Positions 1 to 8,508 of a stretch of 23,460 nt of DNA are shown piece by piece. The notes under the pieces are model-generated. The model worked only from the letters and a program-made list of their open reading frames with translations, had not been told where the DNA came from and ran no database searches. How positions within the stretch are numbered: position 1 is the first letter of the stretch; the number at the start of each line of letters is the position of its first letter. The stretch lies in the NCBI GenBank assembly GCA_002721165.1, contig PBJS01000003.1, forward strand, positions 132,622-156,081, in the 5' to 3' direction. This stretch comes from Legionellales bacterium (GTDB taxonomy: Bacteria > Pseudomonadota > Gammaproteobacteria > Eutrophobiales > Eutrophobiaceae). The translations under genes were made by a program, and so were the position numbers.

Positions 1-641
1 CTATGGCCAATATTTAATTCTAATATTTCAGGTATAAGGGCAATATTTCCCGTATTTTCATAATTTAGTCCATGCCCAGCATTTACTTTTAAATCTAAAC
101 TTGCGGCTAATCTTATTGATTTTTTAATATTCTCTAATTCTTTTTCTGCTTTTTTCCTATTACCAGCACCTGCATAGTGCCCGGTATGAATTTCAATATA
201 TGGCGCTAGAGTTTCAGCAGCAGCATTAATTTGTTTTTCATCAGCATCAATAAATAATGAAACTCTTGTGCCTAGATCCGTCAATCTTTTGCAACTTTCT
301 TTAATTTTTGATATCTGGGACACCACATCTAAACCACCCTCTGTTGTTAATTCCTCTCTTTTTTCTGGGACGAAACAGCAAAATTCAGGTTTAATTTCCT
401 CAGCAAATATCAACATATCATCAGTTAATGCCATTTCTAAATTCATCGGTTTCTTTATAATTTCTTTTAAATTACGTACATCGATTTCTTGTATATGACG
501 ACGATCTTCTCTTAAGTGAATAGTTATTGAATCAGCTCCAGCATTCTCGACAATACGTGCTGCCGTTTCCAAATTTGGGTATTCGGTGTATCTTGCCTGA
601 CGCAGTGTTGCTATATGATCGATGTTTACGCCTAGTAACAT
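1..641 (-). CDS. pdxJ: Pyridoxine 5'-phosphate synthase PdxJ (3' end cut by window edge)
   Basis: PdxJ condenses 1-deoxy-D-xylulose 5-phosphate with 3-amino-2-oxopropyl phosphate to make pyridoxine 5'-phosphate, the last ring-forming step of the DXP-dependent vitamin B6 pathway. The reading frame is open from ATG at 641 to the window edge, about 213 codons of a family normally near 240, so roughly 30 C-terminal residues are missing. Recognisable blocks are the N-terminal GVNIDHIATLRQAR, the HLREDRRHI active-site segment (His and Arg positions), the EIHTGHYAGA block and a terminal ELNIGH motif just before the edge. It lies 17 nt after recO and is the last visible gene of the lepA-to-pdxJ run, the order known from Pseudomonas and, in part, E. 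coli. No internal stop is seen. Confidence 0.95.
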   Translation of the reverse strand, partial: MLLGVNIDHIATLRQARYTEYPNLETAARIVENAGADSITIHLREDRRHIQEIDVRNLKEIIKKPMNLEMALTDDMLIFAEEIKPEFCCFVPEKREELTTEGGLDVVSQISKIKESCKRLTDLGTRVSLFIDADEKQINAAAETLAPYIEIHTGHYAGAGNRKKAEKELENIKKSIRLAASLDLKVNAGHGLNYENTGNIALIPEILELNIGH

Positions 642-658
642 TTATATTATTTATTATA

Positions 659-1372
659 TTATATTTTTATGTTTGAATATGACTTATATAGTTTTCTACT
701 TTCTAAGGGCTGATCAATATATCTTCTTAAAATTGTTCCAAGTAATTTTTTTGCCTCATTGATATTTACAGAATCAGATAGTGTTTCATTATTAAGATCT
801 AATAAAGTTTTTCCTGATATTTTTACACTTTCAGTTGATGACAAAACTTCAGAAGATGGGCCTGAATCTATTTTATAATAATATTGATTACTAGGCATTA
901 TTGACGAACCTGTTTTTATATCACAATCTAATAAAACACCATAACCAAGTGACTCTAAGAGGCGCTTTTCAAAATAACGCAATATAATTTTTTCATTTTC
1001 ATTTGCAAATAATTTATTCAAAGTCAATTCATACATATCAAAAAGCTCAGGATGAGGTTCTTCTTTATGTAATAGTTTTAAAATAATTTCATTTATGTAA
1101 AATCCAGTAATTGCTTTTTCTGCAATAAACTGATTTTCAGTTGTTACTATATCGATTCCGGTAAGTGTGCCTAGTTCTGATTTGCTATACCAAGACACAT
1201 TATACTTTTGATAAATATCAAAATTAATTCCATGATGTTTTTTACTATTTTTTGCGCCTTTTGCAATAAGATTTATTCGTCCATAGTCTCTAGAAAATAT
1301 TTCCAATATATAACTACTTTCACTAAAGTTTCTACGATGAAGTATGAAGCATGGTGTGTAATCTATTTTCAT
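659..1372 (-). CDS. recO: DNA repair protein RecO
   Basis: RecO works with RecR (and RecF) to load RecA onto SSB-coated single-stranded DNA during gap repair. The product is 237 residues, close to the usual ~240. The N-terminal OB-fold region reads FILHRRNFSESSYILEIFSRDYGRI and is followed by the basic IAKGAKNSKK segment; the C-terminal part is helical. There is no Cys4 zinc cluster, as in other gammaproteobacterial RecO proteins. The ATG at 1372 starts 11 nt after the era stop. The leader is almost pure A/T with no Shine-Dalgarno sequence, so translation may depend on coupling to era. Divergence is high, as is normal for RecO; gene order between era and pdxJ makes the call firm. Confidence 0.92.
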   Translation of the reverse strand: MKIDYTPCFILHRRNFSESSYILEIFSRDYGRINLIAKGAKNSKKHHGINFDIYQKYNVSWYSKSELGTLTGIDIVTTENQFIAEKAITGFYINEIILKLLHKEEPHPELFDMYELTLNKLFANENEKIILRYFEKRLLESLGYGVLLDCDIKTGSSIMPSNQYYYKIDSGPSSEVLSSTESVKISGKTLLDLNNETLSDSVNINEAKKLLGTILRRYIDQPLESRKLYKSYSNIKI

Positions 1373-1383
1373 TATTATTAATT

Positions 1384-2271
1384 TTAATAACCAAATTCTT
1401 TTAATATAGTTTTAGAATTTAACCAATTATTTTTAATTTTAACCCATGTCTTAAGATTTACTTTTTTGTTAAATAATATTTCAAGATCAATTCTTGCCAA
1501 TCTACCAATTTCTTTTAAAACTTTTCCATTTTTTCCAATAACAATTGATTTTTGCCCGTCTTTTTCAACCCAAATACATGCATCGATATGAATTAAATCT
1601 TTAGTTACTTTGAATTTATCAATTGTCACAGACAAACGATAAGGAACTTCATCACTTAAACGTGTAATTAACTTTTCCCGAATGAATTCAGCTGCAAAAA
1701 AACGCTCGTCACGGTCTGTAATATCATCTAGAGGATAAAAAGGCTCTGAAATTGGTAAGTTTTTTATTACTAATTCTTCGAGACGATCAACTCCTGCTCC
1801 TTTGATCGCTGATATTGGTATTATTTCATGAAATTTTATTTTTTTAGAAATTAAATCAATTTCAGATAATAATTCTTTTTTGTCAGGTATTTTATCAATT
1901 TTATTTACCGCTAAAAATAATTTAGTTTTATCAATATTTTTTAACAATTTTACTACATTATAGTCTAATTCATTCCAATTTAATGCCTCTATAACAAAAA
2001 TTACAATGTCGACAAACAATAATGAGTTTGATACTTCTTTATTCATATGACGATTTAATGTTATTTTTGGGTTTATTTGAAAACCAGGAGTATCTATAAA
2101 AATAATTTGACTGCTATTGCTATTCTTAATACCATTTATTCTCCATCGCGTTGTTTGTGGTTTCCTTGTAACTATACTAATTTTTTGATTTACTAAACGA
2201 TTTAGTAGTGTAGATTTTCCTACATTAGGTTTTCCTATGATACAAACGTGACCTGCTTTGAATTCACTCAT
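1384..2271 (-). CDS. era: GTPase Era
   Basis: Era is an essential Ras-like GTPase that binds the 3' end of 16S rRNA and takes part in 30S maturation. The 295-residue product is full length. The GTPase domain shows the P-loop GKPNVGKST (residues 13-21), a switch I block around KPQTTRWRINGI, DTPG (60-63) and NKID near residue 123. A C-terminal KH domain carries VIGKNGKVLKEIG, the GxxG RNA-binding loop. The P-loop has Lys where GRPNVGKST is more common; this is a conservative change. It sits 15 nt after rnc and ahead of recO. RNase III and Era both act on rRNA, and they are commonly co-transcribed. Confidence 0.97.
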   Translation of the reverse strand: MSEFKAGHVCIIGKPNVGKSTLLNRLVNQKISIVTRKPQTTRWRINGIKNSNSSQIIFIDTPGFQINPKITLNRHMNKEVSNSLLFVDIVIFVIEALNWNELDYNVVKLLKNIDKTKLFLAVNKIDKIPDKKELLSEIDLISKKIKFHEIIPISAIKGAGVDRLEELVIKNLPISEPFYPLDDITDRDERFFAAEFIREKLITRLSDEVPYRLSVTIDKFKVTKDLIHIDACIWVEKDGQKSIVIGKNGKVLKEIGRLARIDLEILFNKKVNLKTWVKIKNNWLNSKTILKEFGY

Positions 2272-2286
2272 GATATTCAGTATTTA

Positions 2287-2946
2287 TTATTTACTATTTT
2301 TAAGTTGATGTAGTATTTTATCAGCAACTATTTGTTCTGCTTTACGCTTACTACTACCTTTTGCAATAACTATATCATCCAACAAATCGACTTTGCATGA
2401 GATAGTAAATTCTGGTTGGTGCGATGACCCTTTTTCGCTAATTACATTATAAATTGGAGTGGGTTTTTTTCTTGATTGCAAATATTCCTGAAGTTGAGAT
2501 TTAGGATCTTTTTTAATATCTTTTGGGTCAATTGCCTCTAGGTGATGATGATAAATACTAAGAATAAATGAACGACATATATTGATATCAGAATCCAGAT
2601 ATATCGCGCCTATAACTGCTTCGAGTGTATTTGCAAGTATTGAATCACGGCGCCAACCTCCACTCTTCAATTCTCCAGTGCCTAATTTTATTTCTTTCTC
2701 AAGCGATATTTCACGAGCAATTTCAGCTAATTTTTCTTTTTTAACAAGAGAAGCTCTAAGTCTTGTTAATTCGCCTTCTGCAGATTTTAAGTATTTCCCA
2801 AAAAGATATTCTGCAATTACAAAACCTAAAATTGCATCGCCCAAATATTCGAGCCTTTCATTATTTTTATCACCTAGGCTCCTATGTGTTAGCGCTGTTT
2901 CTAATAAGTTTTTATTACTAAATATATGATTGGTAAAATTACTTAT
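2287..2946 (-). CDS. rnc: Ribonuclease III, probable AUA start codon
   Basis: RNase III cleaves double-stranded RNA in rRNA precursors and regulatory duplexes. The catalytic domain contains THRSLGDKNNERLEYLGDAIL (E30, E33, D37 with the start used here), and the C-terminal dsRBD runs from about residue 150. The only canonical start codon in frame is TTG at 2844, but that would remove the catalytic NERLEY segment, and the frame is open upstream to a stop at 2959-2961. The best start is ATA at 2944-2946. It is preceded by AAGGGG (2955-2960) at 8 nt spacing and overlaps the stop of the DUF4845 gene as ATAA. This gives 219 residues, close to the 226 of E. coli. The position equivalent to E. coli metal ligand Asp114 is Asn106 (SILANTLEAVIG), whereas the Glu117 equivalent (E109) is kept. 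Family identity is certain; the exact start is an inference. Confidence 0.93.
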   Translation of the reverse strand: MSNFTNHIFSNKNLLETALTHRSLGDKNNERLEYLGDAILGFVIAEYLFGKYLKSAEGELTRLRASLVKKEKLAEIAREISLEKEIKLGTGELKSGGWRRDSILANTLEAVIGAIYLDSDINICRSFILSIYHHHLEAIDPKDIKKDPKSQLQEYLQSRKKPTPIYNVISEKGSSHQPEFTISCKVDLLDDIVIAKGSSKRKAEQIVADKILHQLKNSK

Positions 2947-3341
2947 TTTGACTTCCCCTTAGGCAACTCGACTGATTCATCAATTTTCATAGACAGGTAT
3001 AAGTTGCTGAAAAGTCGATTGGGGATATCATATTGAACAACAAGATGTCTTTTGCCGTCTTTTTTCTTTGTTTTTACAATTTCCTTGATATTTTTACTAT
3101 CAAACTTATATACGCCATTAATTCTCAAATTTTTTGCCAGCGAATTACGTATTTTGGAGAGACTATCTCTTCTTTCATATGGCTGATTTGTAACAGCCTT
3201 CATTGATTGTTTCATCGCAAAATATTCTGTATATATTGGAAATGCTCTTAGGCCAAAAAGAAAAAAGCAGCCCAGCATTGCAAATATTATAAGTATGCCC
3301 ATAAATGACATGCCATTCTGATACTTTAATAGATTTTTCAT
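2943..3341 (-). CDS. DUF4845 single-pass membrane protein
   Basis: This is a 132-residue protein of unknown function. It has one N-terminal hydrophobic segment (about residues 10-28) starting in a pilin-like GMSFMGILII context, followed by a soluble, lysine-rich C-terminal part presumably on the periplasmic side. DUF4845 proteins sit between lepB and rnc in many gamma- and betaproteobacteria, as here (22 nt after lepB; its stop overlaps the proposed rnc start). The leader has a purine-rich AGAAAGAGA ribosome-binding site. The resemblance to type IV pilin N-termini is noticeable, but there is no clear prepilin-peptidase G/E site, so I do not call it a pilin. Its 3' end carries the AAGGGG that probably serves as the rnc ribosome-binding site. 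Confidence 0.85.
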   Translation of the reverse strand: MKNLLKYQNGMSFMGILIIFAMLGCFFLFGLRAFPIYTEYFAMKQSMKAVTNQPYERRDSLSKIRNSLAKNLRINGVYKFDSKNIKEIVKTKKKDGKRHLVVQYDIPNRLFSNLYLSMKIDESVELPKGKSK

Positions 3342-3363
3342 AATTATTATCTCTTTCTAAATT

Positions 3364-4146
3364 TTATTTTATAAATTTACCAATTCGATTAAAATTTACA
3401 ATGGGTTTATTCTTACCATCCCAATTCATCCACACAAAAAAAGCACGGCCGACCAGATTTTCTTCTGGAACAAAGCCCCAATAACGACTATCTTTACTAT
3501 TATCTCGATTGTCCCCTAAAACGAAATAATGAGAATCAGGTACTCTAGTCACAAACTCAAGAGAATTCCTTTCCGGATCAATCAAAATTTCATGGTTAAT
3601 ATTACCAAGATCCTCTGATATTAATAAAGAACCTTTCATTGTTATTCCTGAGCCAAAGGCAAAATAGTCGCCATTTGTTGTTTGCTCAGCCAATACATCA
3701 TTGATATATAATGTTTTATTGTAGTAAGCAATTTTATCACCGGGTAGTCCAATGACTCTTTTAATATATGGTATTTTTGGATTTTCAGGATAACGAAATA
3801 CAACAACGTCCCCCCTGCTAGGAATATTATTTTCATAAAATTTATTATGAATCACGGGTAAACGTAAACCATAATCATATTTATTGACCAGTATGAAATC
3901 GCCAATTAGTAACGTTGGCATCATAGATGCTGATGGAATTCTAAATGGCTCAAAAATAAATGAACGTAAAACTAATACAATTAAAAATATTGGAAAAAAT
4001 GATACGGCTTGTTCAACAAAAACAGATCTTTTACTGCTATTTTTTTGGTTACTACGATAGACTTTTAATTTGCCTGTAAAATAATCAACAAACCAAATTA
4101 GGCCAGTTATACCTGTTAAAACGACTAATAGTAATTCAAAATTCAT
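3364..4146 (-). CDS. lepB: Signal peptidase I (LepB)
   Basis: LepB is the inner-membrane serine protease that removes signal peptides from exported preproteins. The 260-residue product has two N-terminal membrane segments (about 4-20 and 47-65) and then the periplasmic catalytic domain. The catalytic serine is S74 in IPSASMMPTL and the general-base lysine is K129 in YIKRVIGLPGD. The box E motif GDNRDNSKDSRYWGFVP is complete. Length is somewhat below the 324 of E. coli and close to that of Pseudomonas-type enzymes. Its ATG overlaps the lepA stop as ATGA, which implies translational coupling. The adjacent sigma-E module encodes exported proteins (RseB, DegP) that are likely clients. Confidence 0.97.
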   Translation of the reverse strand: MNFELLLVVLTGITGLIWFVDYFTGKLKVYRSNQKNSSKRSVFVEQAVSFFPIFLIVLVLRSFIFEPFRIPSASMMPTLLIGDFILVNKYDYGLRLPVIHNKFYENNIPSRGDVVVFRYPENPKIPYIKRVIGLPGDKIAYYNKTLYINDVLAEQTTNGDYFAFGSGITMKGSLLISEDLGNINHEILIDPERNSLEFVTRVPDSHYFVLGDNRDNSKDSRYWGFVPEENLVGRAFFVWMNWDGKNKPIVNFNRIGKFIK

Positions 4147-5948
4147 TTATTTTTGCCTACATGTAGAATTGCCATAAAAGCATCCTGCGGTATCTCAACA
4201 CTACCAAATTGTTTCATTCTTTTTTTCCCAGCTTTTTGTTTTTCTAATAATTTACGCTTTCGACTAACATCACCACCATAACACTTTGCAGTTACATTTT
4301 TTCTCATAGCTTTAACTGTTTGTCTTGAAAGAATTCTAGATCCTATTGCAGCTTGTATAGCGACATCATACATTTGACGAGGAATAAATTCTTTTATTTT
4401 TTCAGTAAGATCACGGCCCTTACTTTGCGAAAAATCTTTATGAACAATGAATGATAATGCATCAACATATTCATTATTGATAAGTATCTCAAGCTTGACT
4501 AAATTAGCAGATTCATATCTTGAAAAAATATAATCAAATGATGCAAAACCTTTGCTAATAGATTTGAGCCTATCAAAAAAATCTAGCACTACTTCACTCA
4601 TTGGCATTTCGAATGTAAGTGAAATTTGATTACCTAAATACTGTAATTTTTTTTGAGTACCTCGTTTTTCAATACATAGCGTTATAACATTACCCAAAAA
4701 TTTTTGGGGTACGAGGATATCTGCAACTATTATTGGTTCTCTTATTTCTGTTACTTTATTAGTGGGAGGTAATTTAGCTGGATTGTCGATGCTAATAATA
4801 TTTTTATCTGTTGTTAATACTTCGTACACAACAGTTGGCGAGGTTACTATCAAATTAAGTTTATACTCTCTCTCTAAACGCTCTTGAATAATCTCCATAT
4901 GTAACATACCTAAAAAACCACAACGAAACCCAAAACCAAGTGCCTGAGATGTTTCAGGCTCAAAGTGTAGTGCTGAGTCATTAAGTTTTAGTTTAGCAAG
5001 TGCTTCTCTAAAAGATTCATAGTCCGCCGAATCAATTGGGAAAAGACCTGAAAATACTCTAGGTTTTATAGTTTGAAATCCCGGTAATGCTTTATTTGCT
5101 GGCGAATTAGTTAATGTAAAAGTATCTCCAACTGGAGCTCCATCAATATCTTTAATTCCTGCAACAACATAACCAACTTCGCCTGTAGAAAGTAAATTTT
5201 TAGGACTACGTTTTGGCGTAAATATTCCTAATTGGTCAACAAGAAAATCACGATTTGAAGACATAACTCTTATTTTATCTCCAATATTAAGCTGCCCATC
5301 AACAATTCTAACTAGCGACACTACGCCAAGATAATTATCAAACCATGAATCAATGATTAAGGCTTTAAGCGGATTTTCCTTATTTCCAGATGGTGGCGGA
5401 ATAACTTCTATCAATTGATCTAATAATTCTGAAACTCCCTCACCTGATTTTGCACTGACTTTTAGGGAATTTTTTGCATCAATACCAATAATCTCTTCTA
5501 TTTCAGAGATAACTCGTTCTGGCTCAGATGACGGTAAATCAATTTTATTTAATACTGGCAAAACTATTAGATTATGATTAATAGCAGTATTACAATTTGC
5601 TACGCTTTGAGCTTCCACGCCTTGGGCAGAATCAACTACAAGCAAAGCTCCTTCGCAAGCAGCTAAAGAGCGTGAAACTTCATAACTAAAATCAACATGT
5701 CCAGGTGTATCTATAATATTTAGTTGGTATTTTTCGCCATTTTCCTTTTCGTAATTAAGTGTGACACTTTGTGATTTTATTGTAATTCCACGTTCACGCT
5801 CAATATCCATTGAATCAAGAACCTGCTCCTCCATCTCTCTCTCTGTTAACGCGCCACAAATCTGAATAAATCGATCAGCTAACGTAGATTTTCCATGATC
5901 AATATGTGCAATAATTGAGAAGTTTCTAATATGGTTCATTGGGAGCAT
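4143..5948 (-). CDS. lepA: Elongation factor 4 (LepA)
   Basis: LepA is a ribosome-associated translational GTPase implicated in back-translocation and 30S biogenesis. The 601-residue product has the EF-G-like order: a G domain with AHIDHGKST, the switch block ERERGITIKSQSV, DTPGHVDF and NKIDLP, then beta-barrel domain II, two alpha/beta domains and the LepA-specific C-terminal domain ending in RKRKLLEKQKAGKKRMK. Two starts are possible: ATG 5948, or ATG 5939 (three codons later), which matches the usual M-x-H-IRNFSIIAH N-terminus. Neither has a strong Shine-Dalgarno sequence; an AGG lies about 9 nt before the upstream ATG. The gap to degP is 138 nt and holds a promoter candidate, so lepA-lepB and the genes after them may be transcribed separately from the stress operon. 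Confidence 0.97.
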   Translation of the reverse strand: MLPMNHIRNFSIIAHIDHGKSTLADRFIQICGALTEREMEEQVLDSMDIERERGITIKSQSVTLNYEKENGEKYQLNIIDTPGHVDFSYEVSRSLAACEGALLVVDSAQGVEAQSVANCNTAINHNLIVLPVLNKIDLPSSEPERVISEIEEIIGIDAKNSLKVSAKSGEGVSELLDQLIEVIPPPSGNKENPLKALIIDSWFDNYLGVVSLVRIVDGQLNIGDKIRVMSSNRDFLVDQLGIFTPKRSPKNLLSTGEVGYVVAGIKDIDGAPVGDTFTLTNSPANKALPGFQTIKPRVFSGLFPIDSADYESFREALAKLKLNDSALHFEPETSQALGFGFRCGFLGMLHMEIIQERLEREYKLNLIVTSPTVVYEVLTTDKNIISIDNPAKLPPTNKVTEIREPIIVADILVPQKFLGNVITLCIEKRGTQKKLQYLGNQISLTFEMPMSEVVLDFFDRLKSISKGFASFDYIFSRYESANLVKLEILINNEYVDALSFIVHKDFSQSKGRDLTEKIKEFIPRQMYDVAIQAAIGSRILSRQTVKAMRKNVTAKCYGGDVSRKRKLLEKQKAGKKRMKQFGSVEIPQDAFMAILHVGKNK

Positions 5949-5983
5949 TAGTTACAGCCTACAAAGATTGTGCAAGTGGCGCG

Positions 5984-6012
5984 ATTCTATACGAAATTAG
6001 CCCGGCTTTAAA
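5984..6012 (-). promoter_or_regulatory. Candidate sigma-70 promoter for lepA
   Basis: Reading the minus strand, TTTAAA (6007-6012), a 17-nt spacer and TAGAAT (5984-5989) lie 36 nt ahead of the lepA start. The -10 box is followed at once by a G/C-rich CGCGCC stretch. A G/C-rich discriminator is typical of promoters repressed by ppGpp and DksA, but no such control is shown here. The -35 match is weak, so this rests on sequence pattern and position only. Confidence 0.45.
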
Positions 6013-6086
6013 TGAAATACTAAATATAATTAATCAGTACATACAAAAACTTAATACTGCTAATTATTTTATAAATTACTAGTTCA

Positions 6087-7502
6087 TTACTTATTCAATT
6101 TCAAAGCTAGGAAAACTGGCCCGCCTCGTCTTTGAATTAATACTGATATAGAACGATCTTTTGGTAACTCTTTAACTAGCTTGTTGAAATGTGCGATATC
6201 TTTTATCTTGATATTATCTAAGATAAGAAGCACGTCTCCTCTACGTATACCTGATTCCTGTGCTGGACCAGGACTAATCTGTTCAACTAAAACACCGTGA
6301 TCATAAATATCGATTTCTTTTTTTTGCTCTTCCGTTAAATCCTTAACAACTATATTTAGTGGGTTTTCTGGAGAACCAGATTTATCATCTGAACGTTTAA
6401 CTGCCACTTGATCGTCAGTGGGTAATTCAAGTATTTTTATATTCAGTTTTTTTGGTTTTGAACGCCTTATTATGTCTATCGGTACAGTAGCGCCTACAGT
6501 TGTGCTTCCTACCAAAGGGGGTAGATCGGAGGAAAAACTAATTTCCTTGCCATTAAATTTTATAATAATATCGCCGACTTCAATCCCACCTTTTTCAGCT
6601 GGACCGTCGGGCAAAACCTTAGCAATTAATGCGCCGTGCGGATGGTCCATATCAAACGATTCAGCCAATTCTCTAGTTACGTCTTGAATTAATACGCCAA
6701 GCCATCCTCTTGATACACTACCTTTGTCTATTAACTGTTCATATACATTCTCAACTACATTAACGGGAACAGCAAAAGACAACCCCATGAAACCTCCAGT
6801 CCTACTATATATTTGTGAATTAACCCCAATAACTTCACCATTGAGATTAAATAGAGGCCCTCCTGAGTTTCCAGGATTGATTGCTACATCAGTTTGAATA
6901 AAAGGGACATAATTTTCATTCGGTAAACTGCGCCCAATAGCACTGATAATTCCCGCAGTAACAGAATAGTCAAATCCAAATGGAGAACCAATTGCTAATA
7001 CCCATTCGCCTACATTGACTTTAGATGAGTCGCCAAGCTTTAAAAAAGGCAAATTATCTCCATCAACTTTTAATACAGCAATATCGCTTCTCGCATCAGA
7101 TCCAACTAATTCAGCGACAAATTCCCTTCTATCATTAAGTCTGACAATAATTTCATCTGCATCCTTTACTACATGATGATTTGTTATAACATATCCATTT
7201 TTCGAAGTAATAAACCCCGAACCTAATGATGAACGCTCTTGTGATTGACCATGGCCTTCAGGTATATCCCCAAAATATTTTTTAAAGAAATCATAAAACG
7301 GACTATCCTCTGGAATATCAGGCATATTAAAACCTTGGGATAATCCATTAGTATTAGCCTTAGAACTAGTGCTTATATTGACTACTGCTGCAGAATTCTT
7401 TTCAACGAGTGGTGTAAAATCAGGAAGTGATTGCGAATTTGCTAAATTCGTAAACAAACCCACGTATACAACAAAGAAAATCCCAAGTACTTTTTCTCGC
7501 AT
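6087..7502 (-). CDS. degP: Periplasmic serine protease DegP/MucD (HtrA family)
   Basis: HtrA-family periplasmic protease and chaperone that degrades misfolded envelope proteins. The 471-residue product starts with a signal peptide (hydrophobic 5-20, likely cleavage near ANS-QS at residue 23). The trypsin-like domain has the full triad: H110 in TNHHVV, D140 in DARSDIAVL and S213 in NPGNSGGPLF. Two PDZ domains follow, at about 265-350 and 385-465. The ATG at 7502 has a good AAAGGA ribosome-binding site 9 nt upstream. It lies 24 nt after rseB, so it is the last gene of the rpoE-rseA-rseB unit, as mucD is in Pseudomonas. It could equally be named mucD or degQ; by context it is the stress-operon protease. 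Confidence 0.95.
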   Translation of the reverse strand: MREKVLGIFFVVYVGLFTNLANSQSLPDFTPLVEKNSAAVVNISTSSKANTNGLSQGFNMPDIPEDSPFYDFFKKYFGDIPEGHGQSQERSSLGSGFITSKNGYVITNHHVVKDADEIIVRLNDRREFVAELVGSDARSDIAVLKVDGDNLPFLKLGDSSKVNVGEWVLAIGSPFGFDYSVTAGIISAIGRSLPNENYVPFIQTDVAINPGNSGGPLFNLNGEVIGVNSQIYSRTGGFMGLSFAVPVNVVENVYEQLIDKGSVSRGWLGVLIQDVTRELAESFDMDHPHGALIAKVLPDGPAEKGGIEVGDIIIKFNGKEISFSSDLPPLVGSTTVGATVPIDIIRRSKPKKLNIKILELPTDDQVAVKRSDDKSGSPENPLNIVVKDLTEEQKKEIDIYDHGVLVEQISPGPAQESGIRRGDVLLILDNIKIKDIAHFNKLVKELPKDRSISVLIQRRGGPVFLALKLNK

Positions 7503-7526
7503 TATTTTTATTCCTTTTTAATATAG

Positions 7527-8504
7527 TTATGGGGATAATTTCACAGAATTTACAATTAACTCTACAGTTGTTTTAGGAACCTCTCCAACAGCTGTTATTT
7601 GATAACCATTTGTAGATAGTGAATAAGTATTAACGCCGCCAAAATTAGTTGTCCCAGAATTTATCGATTGTTGATGGTTAAGTTTCTCAACATATACGGA
7701 AATTGTAGCTAATCCATCTGTGTAAATAAAATGATCAACGGGAATCTTGCTAGTTGGCATTGGGTCTTTTGTATAACCTGTCATTAAAAAGCCTTTTGGT
7801 ATCCACGAGGCTTTCCATTTTGTTTGAACTGCACGATCAGAATTGATATTACTTTTAATATTGTTTATCCATGTAAAATTATTACTACTAAATGAAGGTT
7901 TGAATAAAGAATCACTTATGTCTTCTAAAACGTCAAGTTTTACAAACATTACATCCTCTAAATTTACGCCTTGATAATTCTTGAGTCTTGATCTAAGTAA
8001 TAATTTTGATTTTTTATCAATCCATAATTGGTAGCCATAACGAAATCTATCAATAGGTTTAATATTAACTATCCATGCATTTCGTCCTGCAATTCGACCA
8101 TCACCAAGAATATCAAAAACATAAAATTTTGAAATTGATTGGTTTGTATCAGGAATATAAGATGATAGTAATTGGCCTAGTTTGCTTCTTTCGATAATGG
8201 CAATTTTATTCTCAGGGAAGAAATATTTAACTTTATCATTCTCTCTAACAATCTCTCTTCTATTTCCATTTAAAGAAATAAGGCGTTCAAAAATATCGCC
8301 TTCTTTATTTTTATGGATAATTCTCATAGTGTCGATTTTTTTATCGTAACGATAAGTGAAAATACCATCATAGTTTAATTGACTTGTTGCGATTGACATT
8401 TCAGCAATTAAATTCTTTGGATCAGGTAAAATGCTATCCGCATAAGTGGTGATTGCATTAAAAAATAGATATGAGATCAGCGCAAATAAATATGAAAATT
8501 TCAA
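7527..8504 (-). CDS. rseB: Sigma-E regulatory protein RseB/MucB, TTG start
   Basis: RseB binds the periplasmic part of the anti-sigma factor RseA and shields it from proteolysis until mislocalised lipids or outer-membrane proteins displace it. The MucB/RseB N-terminal lipoprotein-like domain and the C-terminal domain are both recognisable. The ATG at 8555 would overlap rseA by 47 nt and put 17 polar residues before the signal peptide. TTG at 8504 is better: it lies 4 nt after the rseA stop, has CGGAG 7 nt upstream, and yields a clean signal peptide beginning MKFSYLFALISYLFF and ending near TTYADS. This gives 325 residues, against about 318 in E. coli. There is no lipobox cysteine. Confidence 0.92.
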   Translation of the reverse strand: MKFSYLFALISYLFFNAITTYADSILPDPKNLIAEMSIATSQLNYDGIFTYRYDKKIDTMRIIHKNKEGDIFERLISLNGNRREIVRENDKVKYFFPENKIAIIERSKLGQLLSSYIPDTNQSISKFYVFDILGDGRIAGRNAWIVNIKPIDRFRYGYQLWIDKKSKLLLRSRLKNYQGVNLEDVMFVKLDVLEDISDSLFKPSFSSNNFTWINNIKSNINSDRAVQTKWKASWIPKGFLMTGYTKDPMPTSKIPVDHFIYTDGLATISVYVEKLNHQQSINSGTTNFGGVNTYSLSTNGYQITAVGEVPKTTVELIVNSVKLSP

Positions 8505-8508
8505 AAAA

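Noticed and set aside
268..498. 76-codon frame on the plus strand
   Set aside because: It lies wholly inside pdxJ on the opposite strand and has no recognisable features. The other antisense frames inside rnc, degP, nadB, ligA and smc were rejected for the same reason.
3283..3341. DUF4845 N-terminus considered as a type IV pilin signal
   Set aside because: There is a glycine before a hydrophobic helix but no Glu at +5 and no other pilin features. The gene sits in the conserved lepB-DUF4845-rnc position.
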